The notes below the pieces were generated by a model, which had not been told where the DNA came from, did no database searches, and worked only from the letters and a program-made list of their open reading frames with translations. Both the position numbers and the translations under genes were made by a program. This document shows, in pieces, positions 27,029 to 32,388 of a stretch of DNA of 32,388 nucleotides. Each line of letters starts with the position of its first letter. Position 1 is the stretch's first letter. Source of the DNA: Nitriliruptorales bacterium (GTDB lineage: Bacteria > Actinomycetota > Nitriliruptoria > Nitriliruptorales > Nitriliruptoraceae); contig JAGXFT010000135.1 of the NCBI GenBank assembly GCA_024637135.1, positions 1-32,388 on the forward strand. Direction: 5' to 3'.

Positions 27029-27059
27029 TGCACCGTCCCACCACGTTCAGGAGGCCACC

Positions 27060-27359
27060 GTGTACGCGATCATCGCGACTGGCGGCAAGCAGTACCGCGT
27101 CCAGGAGGGCCAGCACCTCACCGTCGAGAAGCTCATCGGCGATGTCGGCGACTCCATCGACCTTCCGGTCGTGCTGGTCGGCGACGGCGGCGACGTGACC
27201 ACCGGGTCCGACGTGTCGGACCGCACCGTGAGCGCCACCATCACCGAACACGGTCGTGGTGACAAGATCCGGGTCTTCACCTACAAGAACAAGTCCCGCC
27301 AGCACAAGCGCCGCGGTCACCGCCAGCACCAGACGACCATCAAGATCGACAGCATCTGA
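27060..27359 (+). CDS. rplU: 50S ribosomal protein L21
   Basis: A 99-residue ribosomal protein that binds 23S rRNA. The start region [17 protein letters not shown] and the basic C-terminal stretch [21 protein letters not shown] are the L21 hallmarks. The start is GTG 27060 with a perfect AGGAGG 5 bases upstream; the much longer ORF in the track is open-frame extension. The length matches the usual 100-105 residues. It is followed 57 bases later by rpmA, the nearly universal L21-L27 pair. Confidence 0.98.
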   Translation: MYAIIATGGKQYRVQEGQHLTVEKLIGDVGDSIDLPVVLVGDGGDVTTGSDVSDRTVSATITEHGRGDKIRVFTYKNKSRQHKRRGHRQHQTTIKIDSI

Positions 27360-27416
27360 CCCCGCCCGGACCACCCCGGCCAGCCCCGGGGACCGGATTT
27401 TCGAGAAGGATCCACC

Positions 27417-27680
27417 ATGGCGCACAAGAAGGGCGGCGGTTCGTCCAACAACGGCCGCGACTCCAAGGCAAAGCGACTCGGCGTCAAGCGCTTCGGCGGT
27501 GAGGTCGTGCGTGCAGGCGGCATCATCGTCCGCCAGCGCGGGACCAAGATCCACCCGGGCGACAACGTCGGCCGCGGTGGCGATGACACCCTGTTCGCGC
27601 TCGTCGACGGCTCGGTCCGGTTCCGCAAGTCCGGTGCCCGGACCTTCGCCAACGTCGACGCGCACCCGTCGGATTCGTAG
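27417..27680 (+). CDS. rpmA: 50S ribosomal protein L27
   Basis: An 87-residue ribosomal protein whose N-terminal tail reaches the peptidyl transferase centre. It starts [17 protein letters not shown], so no N-terminal leader needs to be cut off as it is in Firmicutes. Other signatures are [29 protein letters not shown] and [15 protein letters not shown]. The start ATG 27417 has GAAGGA upstream at 6 bases. The last codons, together with the stop, are copied imperfectly 51 bases downstream. Confidence 0.98.
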   Translation: MAHKKGGGSSNNGRDSKAKRLGVKRFGGEVVRAGGIIVRQRGTKIHPGDNVGRGGDDTLFALVDGSVRFRKSGARTFANVDAHPSDS

Positions 27681-27738
27681 GGCTTCGAACACGGCAACCT
27701 GCGGGTGCACGCGCACCCGTCGGATTCGTGGCGCTTCG
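27658..27738 (+). repeat. Imperfect duplication of the rpmA 3' end
   Basis: The 30 bases 27658-27687, covering the last rpmA codons, its TAG stop and 7 more bases, recur at 27709-27738 with 2 mismatches. In the second copy TAG has become TGG. The copies are 51 bases apart and separated by AACACGGCAACCTGCGGGTGC. Confidence 0.85.
27702..27719 (+). terminator. Hairpin created at the edge of the rpmA 3' duplication
   Basis: CGGGTGC, an ACGC loop and GCACCCG: a perfect 7-bp stem 22 bases after the rpmA stop. The right arm is part of the second repeat copy. It may add to termination together with the hairpin at 27766. Confidence 0.35.
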
Positions 27739-27765
27739 GCGGGGGCACCCGCCGGTGCGTGATAC

Positions 27766-27790
27766 GGGGGCTCCCCACCGGGGAGTCCTC
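27766..27790 (+). terminator. Strong candidate terminator after rpmA
   Basis: GGGGGCTCCCC, an ACC loop and GGGGAGTCCTC form an 11-bp stem with two G-U pairs, followed by GTGGTGTTTCC. It is the best terminator-like hairpin in the window, though the T-run is weak. It suggests that rplU-rpmA and obgE-proB can be separate transcripts. Confidence 0.55.
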
Positions 27791-27935
27791 GTGGTGTTTC
27801 CGGCCCGTTCGCGCCCCTCGGTCGTGACCGCGCGGCATGATCGTGTGCACGGGTGACCGACCCTTCGTCGGGTCGAGCCGTGCCACCCGACGTCGTCGCC
27901 ACGGCGCCCCGACCACCACCACGAAGGCCCATTCC

Positions 27936-29486
27936 GTGTCCGATGCCGTCGAGTTCGTCGACTCCACCTCGATCCACGTGCGGGGTGGTCGCGGCGGCAA
28001 CGGCGCGGCCTCGATGCGCCGCGAGAAGCACGTCCCGCGCGGCGGCCCGGACGGTGGCAACGGTGGTCGCGGCGGTGACGTCGTGCTGGAGGCGCAGCGC
28101 GGCCAGGCGTCGCTGCTGGACATCTCGCGGCGCCCGCATCGACGCGGCGACGACGGCGGCCACGGATCGTCGCAGCGCAAGTCCGGGGCCGACGGCGACG
28201 ACACCGTCGTGACCGTGCCGATCGGGACGGTCGTGCGGACCACCGACGGACGGATCCTGGCTGACCTCACCCGCCACGCACAGCAGTTCGTGGTGGCCGA
28301 GGGTGGCCGCGGTGGACGCGGCAACGCCGCCTTCGCCAACCGCCACCGGCGGGTCCCGCGGTTCGCGGAGTACGGCGAGGAGGTCGAGGAGTACACGCTG
28401 CGCCTGGACCTCAAGGTCATCGCCGACGTCGGGCTGGTCGGGTTCCCGTCCGCGGGCAAGTCCTCGCTCGTGTCGCGCCTGAGTGCCGCGCGGCCGCGGA
28501 TCGAGGCCTGGCCGTTCACCACCCTCACCCCCCACCTGGGCGTGATGCGGGCCGGCGACCACGCTGACGGCAGCCCGATCGACGTGGTGCTGGCCGACGT
28601 CCCCGGGCTGGTCGAGGGTGCCAGCGACGGCAAGGGACTGGGCCACCGCTTCCTGCGCCACGTCGAACGCTGTCGGGTGCTGCTGCACGTGCTGGACACG
28701 TCGCCGTTCGACCCGGGCCGCGACCCGATCAGCGACCTGGAGGTGCTGCGCGCCGAACTGGTCGCACACGACCCGGCCCTGGCCGAGCGGGTCGAGGTGG
28801 TGGCGCTGAACAAGGTGGACGTGCCCGACGGCGCCGCGATGGCCGAGATGGTCCGGTCCGAACTGGAGTCACGCGGCTACGAGGTGTTCGAGGTCTCGGC
28901 CGTGTCCGGGGCCGGCCTCGACGCGCTGCGCTACCGCCTCGGTGACCTGGTCGCGGCCGCCCGCGCGGGCGACCCGGAAGCCACCGACGACGGCGGCGAG
29001 GCCCCGATCGTCATCACCCTGGACGATCACGGACCGGCCTACCGGATCGGGCGCGACCCGTCCGGCGTCCTGGCCGTGGTCGGTCGCCAGGTCGAGCGCT
29101 GGGTCCAGATGCTGCCGGTCAACAACCCCGACGCGGCCCGGTACCTGCAGGGCCGCCTCCGTCGCGCCGGGGTCGTGCGGGCGCTGGTCAAGGCCGGGGC
29201 ACGTTCCGGTGACGACGTCGTCATCGGCGACATGCTCTTCGAGTTCGAACCCGAGCTCGACGACCTCCCCCCCGACGAGCGTGCCGAGATCCTCGCCGGC
29301 GAGTTCGACGACGCCGACCCGGACGATGTCGTCGGCCGGATCGAGGTCGCCGAGGCAACCGACGACCCCATGGCCGACGGGGAGGCCCCCGACGACGGAC
29401 TCCACGAAGGGGCCCCCGACGACGAGGGCTCCGACAACGTGGATCCCGACGCGGCGGCCACCGTGCCCGCGGACCGGGAGGACTGA
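27936..29486 (+). CDS. obgE: GTPase ObgE/CgtA
   Basis: A 516-residue ribosome-associated GTPase involved in 50S assembly and the stringent response. The glycine-rich Obg fold comes first ([33 protein letters not shown]). The GTPase domain has G1 [10 protein letters not shown]3 [10 protein letters not shown]4 NKVD and G5 SAVSG. An OCT domain follows ([35 protein letters not shown]), and the last 60-70 residues are an acidic Asp/Glu tail. The OCT domain is typical of Gram-positive Obg. The start is GTG 27936 with GAAGG 8 bases upstream; the ORF track adds 33 residues with no family support. One base separates its stop from the proB start. Confidence 0.97.
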   Translation: MSDAVEFVDSTSIHVRGGRGGNGAASMRREKHVPRGGPDGGNGGRGGDVVLEAQRGQASLLDISRRPHRRGDDGGHGSSQRKSGADGDDTVVTVPIGTVVRTTDGRILADLTRHAQQFVVAEGGRGGRGNAAFANRHRRVPRFAEYGEEVEEYTLRLDLKVIADVGLVGFPSAGKSSLVSRLSAARPRIEAWPFTTLTPHLGVMRAGDHADGSPIDVVLADVPGLVEGASDGKGLGHRFLRHVERCRVLLHVLDTSPFDPGRDPISDLEVLRAELVAHDPALAERVEVVALNKVDVPDGAAMAEMVRSELESRGYEVFEVSAVSGAGLDALRYRLGDLVAAARAGDPEATDDGGEAPIVITLDDHGPAYRIGRDPSGVLAVVGRQVERWVQMLPVNNPDAARYLQGRLRRAGVVRALVKAGARSGDDVVIGDMLFEFEPELDDLPPDERAEILAGEFDDADPDDVVGRIEVAEATDDPMADGEAPDDGLHEGAPDDEGSDNVDPDAAATVPADRED

Positions 29487-29487
29487 C

Positions 29488-30630
29488 GTGGCCACGACGT
29501 CGGACGGGGCCGCGGCCGGGCGGCCAGGCCTGGTGGTGGTCAAGGTCGGCTCGTCGTCGCTGCGCGGGGAGGACGGCCTGCTGGACCGCGCGATGGTCGC
29601 GTCGCTGGGCCACCAACTGGCGGCCGTGCGGGCCAGCGGGTCGGCGGTCGTGCTGGTGTCGTCGGGGGCGGTGTCGGCCGGGATGGGCCTGCTCGGACTG
29701 GCGGACCGGCCGACCGACCGGGAGCGACTGCAGGCCTGCGCCGCGGTCGGCCAGGCGGAACTGATCAACGCCTGGCAGCAGGCCTTCGCCGAACACGGGC
29801 TGTCGGCGGCCCAGGTGCTGCTGACCCAGGACGACTTCGTGGCCCGTGGGCGCTACCTCAACGCCCGCCAGACGCTGACCCGCCTGTTGTCGCTCGCCAC
29901 CATCCCGGTGATCAACGAGAACGACGCCATCACCTTCGACGAGTTGGCCTACGGCGACAACGACCACCTGGCCGCGCTGGTGGCATCGATGCTGCACGCC
30001 GACCTGCTGGTGTTGTTGTCGGACGTGGACGGGGTCTACGACGCACCGCCGAACGAGCCCGGGGCGACCGTGGTCCCGACGGTGGCCGATGTCGCCGACC
30101 TCGACCTCGACCGGATCGGGGGGACCGGTTCTGCCTTCGGCTCCGGCGGGATGCGCACCAAGGTCGAGTCCGCCCAGGTCGTCACGGCCTCCGGCGGGGC
30201 CGTCGTCATCGCGAACGCGTCCCGGCCCGACGTCGTGGGGGATGCCGTGGCCGGTCGGGACGTCGGCACGCGCTTCGCCGCTCGCGACCGGTCCGATGCG
30301 CGCCGGCTGTGGATCGGGTTCGCCCTGCGGGTCCGCGGCCGCCTGGTCGTGGACGCCGGAGCGGTGGGCGCGCTCACCGGCCGTGGCCGCTCGCTGCTGG
30401 CCGTGGGCGTGACCACCGTCGAGGGCGACTTCCCGGCCGGGGCCTGCGTGGCGATCGACGGGCCCGACGGCACCGAGGTCGCCCGCGGCCTCACGACGCT
30501 GGCAGCCGACGACCTCCGCCGCGTGGTCGGCCACACCACGGCCGACGCGCGACGGGCCCTGGGGTCCGACCGGGTCCGCGAGGTCGTCCACCGCGACCAC
30601 CTGTTCGTGCTGCCCCACCACCGTGCCTGA
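29488..30630 (+). CDS. proB: Glutamate 5-kinase
   Basis: A 380-residue enzyme that phosphorylates glutamate in the first step of proline synthesis. The amino acid kinase domain has VVVKVGSSSLR at the ATP site, VLVSSGAVSAGM, VINENDAITFDELAYGDND and LLSDVDGVYDAPP, plus GSGGMRTKVESA. The C-terminal PUA domain begins near residue 285 (RGRLVVDAGAVGALTGRGRSLL). GTG 29488 has GGGAGGA 5 bases upstream and starts one base after the obgE stop, so the two are co-transcribed. proA, which often follows, is not here; the next gene is a potassium channel. Confidence 0.96.
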   Translation: MATTSDGAAAGRPGLVVVKVGSSSLRGEDGLLDRAMVASLGHQLAAVRASGSAVVLVSSGAVSAGMGLLGLADRPTDRERLQACAAVGQAELINAWQQAFAEHGLSAAQVLLTQDDFVARGRYLNARQTLTRLLSLATIPVINENDAITFDELAYGDNDHLAALVASMLHADLLVLLSDVDGVYDAPPNEPGATVVPTVADVADLDLDRIGGTGSAFGSGGMRTKVESAQVVTASGGAVVIANASRPDVVGDAVAGRDVGTRFAARDRSDARRLWIGFALRVRGRLVVDAGAVGALTGRGRSLLAVGVTTVEGDFPAGACVAIDGPDGTEVARGLTTLAADDLRRVVGHTTADARRALGSDRVREVVHRDHLFVLPHHRA

Positions 30631-30647
30631 CCGCCAGATGTGGGGAC

Positions 30648-30653
30648 TATCAT
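30648..30653 (+). promoter_or_regulatory. Candidate -10 element of the potassium uptake operon
   Basis: TATCAT, 90 bases before the TrkH-type gene, with CTGACC 15 bases upstream as a possible -35. It is the most consensus-like -10 in the window. Confidence 0.4.
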
Positions 30654-30657
30654 CCGC

Positions 30658-30698
30658 CCGGGCCCACGCCCGGCGTGCGCCGTCGGCCCGATCGACGG
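30658..30698 (+). promoter_or_regulatory. Two hairpins between proB and the potassium channel gene
   Basis: CCGGGC, a CCAC loop and GCCCGG (30658-30673), then CCGTCG, a GCCCGAT loop and CGACGG (30680-30698); both stems are perfect 6-bp. They could end the obgE-proB transcript or form part of the channel gene's leader. The region is too short for a ydaO-type c-di-AMP riboswitch. Confidence 0.35.
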
Positions 30699-30743
30699 AA
30701 CCGGGCACGTCGACGCTTGCCGCGGCCCGCACGGAGGACCACC

Positions 30744-32183
30744 ATGGCCGGCAGTGAGCCGTCGCGGGAATGGAGCCGCGACCGCGTGCGCAGCGGTCGG
30801 GGTCCGGTCGGGGTCGATCGGCGAGGTGGTCGCCATCCGCTGCTCCCGGCGTTCCTGCAGCCGCCGCTCAGCCCGGCCCAGTTGGTCGCGGCGTCCTTCA
30901 TCGGGCTGATCCTGGCCGGGACGCTGCTGCTGTGGTTGCCGATCTCCCACGGCGACCAGTCCCAGAACTTCCTCGATTCCCTGTTCACCGCCACGTCGGC
31001 CGTGTGCGTCACGGGCCTGATCGTGGTGGACACGGGCAGCGCCTGGAGCCCGTTCGGGCAGGCGATCATCCTCCTGCTGATCCAGTTGGGTGGACTGGGG
31101 GTGCTGACGTTCGGGACCCTGCTGGCGGTCGCCACCGGTCGTCGGCTCGGGTTCGGCCACCAGTTGCGGGTCCAGGAACAGGTCCGCGCGATCGACCTGG
31201 GCAGCCTCGGTCGGTTGCTGCGGGCGATCATGGTGATCGTGTTCGGCACCGAACTGCTGGGCGCGCTGCTGCTGTACGGGCCGATGTCGGCCGACGTCGG
31301 GCCGGTTCGCGGCGTGTGGCACGCGGTGTTCCACAGCGTCAGTGCGTTCAACAACGCCGGGTTCGCGCTGTACCCCGACAGCCTCACCCGCTACGCCACG
31401 AACTGGCCGGTGTCGGTGGTGATCATGCTGTTGATCATCCTGGGGGGACTCGGCTTCGTCGTCATCGTCAACCTCGAACAACGCGTGCGGTCGTCGAGGC
31501 CGGTGCGGTTGACGCTGCACACGCGGATGGCGCTGGCCATCACCGCGTTCCTGATCGCCGCCAGTTTCGTCGTGCTGCTCGTGTTCGAGTGGAACAACCC
31601 GGCCACGATCGGCGGACTGCCGCTGCACGAACGCCTGTTGACCACGCTGTTCCAGTCCGTCACGCCCCGGACCGCCGGCTTCAACAGCCTCGACTACGCC
31701 CAGATGGTCCCGGCCAGCCTGGTGCTGACCATCCTGTTGATGTTCATCGGCGGCAACCCCGGGTCGACCGCGGGCGGCATCAAGACCGTCACCTTCTACG
31801 TGCTCGTGCTCGGGGTCTGGAGCGTCGTCCGTGGCCAGCCCGAGGCAACGGCCTTCGGACGTCGCCTGCACACCCGCACGGTCGTGCGAGCCGGGGCCAT
31901 CGTCAGTGGCGCCGTCCTGCTCGCGGGGGCGGCGCTGACGCTGCTGGCCCTGGTCGAACCCGAGATGGAGTTCCTCGCGCTGATGTTCGAAACGGTGTCG
32001 GCCTTCGGTACGGTCGGGCTGTCGTTGGGGATCACCGACGACCTCGGCAACTCCGGGAAGGTCGTCATCATCGCACTCATGTACCTCGGTCGGATCGGGT
32101 TCCTGACGTTCGCGCTGGCGCTGGTCGACCAGCAGCCCCGCGGGCGCGGCCGCCTGCTGCCCGAAGAAGTGGTGATCGGCTGA
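30744..32183 (+). CDS. TrkH/KtrB-family potassium uptake channel
   Basis: A 479-residue membrane protein of the superfamily of K+ transporters. The four pore repeats each show their filter segment: TATSAVCVTGLIVVDT, HSVSAFNNAGFALYP, QSVTPRTAGFNSLD and TVSAFGTVGLSLGI, each with the conserved glycine. A 45-residue cytoplasmic N-terminus rich in Arg and Gly precedes the first helix. The start is ATG 30744 with GGAGGA 5 bases upstream; the ORF track start lies within proB. The RTAGFN filter and the KtrA-like partner favour the KtrB type, usually sodium-coupled, over E. coli TrkH. The stop overlaps the next start (TGATG), so channel and regulator are made together. Confidence 0.95.
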   Translation: MAGSEPSREWSRDRVRSGRGPVGVDRRGGRHPLLPAFLQPPLSPAQLVAASFIGLILAGTLLLWLPISHGDQSQNFLDSLFTATSAVCVTGLIVVDTGSAWSPFGQAIILLLIQLGGLGVLTFGTLLAVATGRRLGFGHQLRVQEQVRAIDLGSLGRLLRAIMVIVFGTELLGALLLYGPMSADVGPVRGVWHAVFHSVSAFNNAGFALYPDSLTRYATNWPVSVVIMLLIILGGLGFVVIVNLEQRVRSSRPVRLTLHTRMALAITAFLIAASFVVLLVFEWNNPATIGGLPLHERLLTTLFQSVTPRTAGFNSLDYAQMVPASLVLTILLMFIGGNPGSTAGGIKTVTFYVLVLGVWSVVRGQPEATAFGRRLHTRTVVRAGAIVSGAVLLAGAALTLLALVEPEMEFLALMFETVSAFGTVGLSLGITDDLGNSGKVVIIALMYLGRIGFLTFALALVDQQPRGRGRLLPEEVVIG

Positions 32184-32388
32184 TGCGCAACCAGTTCCTG
32201 GTCATCGGGACCGGCCGGTTCGGTTCGTCCATCGCGACCGCGCTGTACGACTTCGGGCACGAGGTCGTGGCGATCGACGAAATCGAGGAAGCCCTCGAGC
32301 CCATCATGCAGCAGGTGACGCACGCCGTGGTCATGGACGCCACCGACGAGGAGTCACTGCGCAAGCTGGGGATCCGGGCGTTCGACAC
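32183..32388 (+). CDS. TrkA/KtrA potassium channel regulatory subunit (partial)
   Basis: The window ends 68 codons into this gene, which the ORF track misses because no stop is present. The visible part is the first half of an RCK Rossmann domain: FLVIGTGRFGSSIATALYD with the GxGxxG nucleotide loop, the acidic end of strand 2 in VVAIDE, and VMDATDEESLRKLGI. KtrA binds ATP or ADP, and often c-di-AMP through a later domain that is not in view, to gate the channel. ATG 32183 overlaps the upstream stop. Confidence 0.93.
   Translation, partial: MRNQFLVIGTGRFGSSIATALYDFGHEVVAIDEIEEALEPIMQQVTHAVVMDATDEESLRKLGIRAFD

Larger units (their letters stand above)
26714..27059. other. Divergent intergenic region between ferredoxin-like gene and rplU
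   Basis: This 346-base gap has no credible gene. It holds the minus-strand promoter near 26745, the rplU promoter near 26915 and the inferred rplU leader. The track ORFs across it lack family similarity. Confidence 0.6.

Noticed and set aside
25587-28769. 1060-residue minus-strand ORF across rplU, rpmA and obgE
   Set aside because: Antisense to three certain genes and in a different frame from the real minus-strand ferredoxin-like gene.
30654-30743. c-di-AMP (ydaO-type) riboswitch before the potassium uptake genes
   Set aside because: Such elements occur before ktr genes in Firmicutes, but this gap is too short and lacks the recognisable motif.

Overview
The window is chromosomal core DNA from a very GC-rich, rod-shaped, deep-branching actinobacterium. 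The evidence is the base composition, strong C/G preference at third codon positions, frequent GTG starts, a ClpP2-like ClpP beside clpX, a GC-rich sucrase/ferredoxin-like gene of the type common in Actinobacteria, and a complete mreBCD-PBP2-rodA cluster, which Corynebacteriales lack. A lineage such as Nitriliruptoria or Acidimicrobiia would fit, but this is inference; no marker here fixes the genus.

Layout, left to right. (1) Protein quality control: the 3' end of tig, then clpP and clpX. (2) An FkbM-family methyltransferase preceded by a possible 20-codon upstream ORF. (3) valS, a site-2-protease-like M50 membrane peptidase, folC and ndk. (4) A short RadC/JAB gene on the minus strand, divergent from mreB. 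(5) The elongasome: mreB, mreC, mreD, mrdA (PBP2) and rodA, the last four tightly packed with stop/start overlaps at mreC/mreD and mrdA/rodA. (6) The radical SAM protein (TIGR03960 type), its DUF2344 partner and ribonuclease E/G. (7) An accessory block: doxX (minus), two overlapping ABC exporter half-transporters, and a sucrase/ferredoxin-like [2Fe-2S] protein (minus). This block separates the RNase E/G group from rplU-rpmA-obgE-proB, which are often adjacent in Actinobacteria. (8) rplU, rpmA, obgE and proB. (9) Potassium uptake: a TrkH/KtrB channel and the start of a TrkA/KtrA regulator cut by the window edge.

Functionally this is mainly growth machinery: translation (valS, rplU, rpmA, obgE), RNA turnover (rng), proteolysis (tig, clpPX), nucleotide and folate supply (ndk, folC), lateral wall growth (mre cluster) and osmotic adaptation (proB, ktrAB). 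I found no tRNA, rRNA, CRISPR array, insertion sequence, phage gene or origin. A TANNNT -10-like hexamer (TACCGT, TACGGT, TAGCCT and similar) lies upstream of nearly every transcription unit.

I did not find an obvious new multi-gene system. The best leads are: a structured leader before mreB with a symmetric, possibly bidirectional -10 element shared with radC and a helix that could hide the mreB ribosome binding site; a heterodimeric ABC exporter whose degenerate ATP site is readable from both subunits; an RNase E/G whose disordered RGG/SG-repeat extension is N-terminal only; and an imperfect duplication of the rpmA 3' end in front of a strong hairpin.
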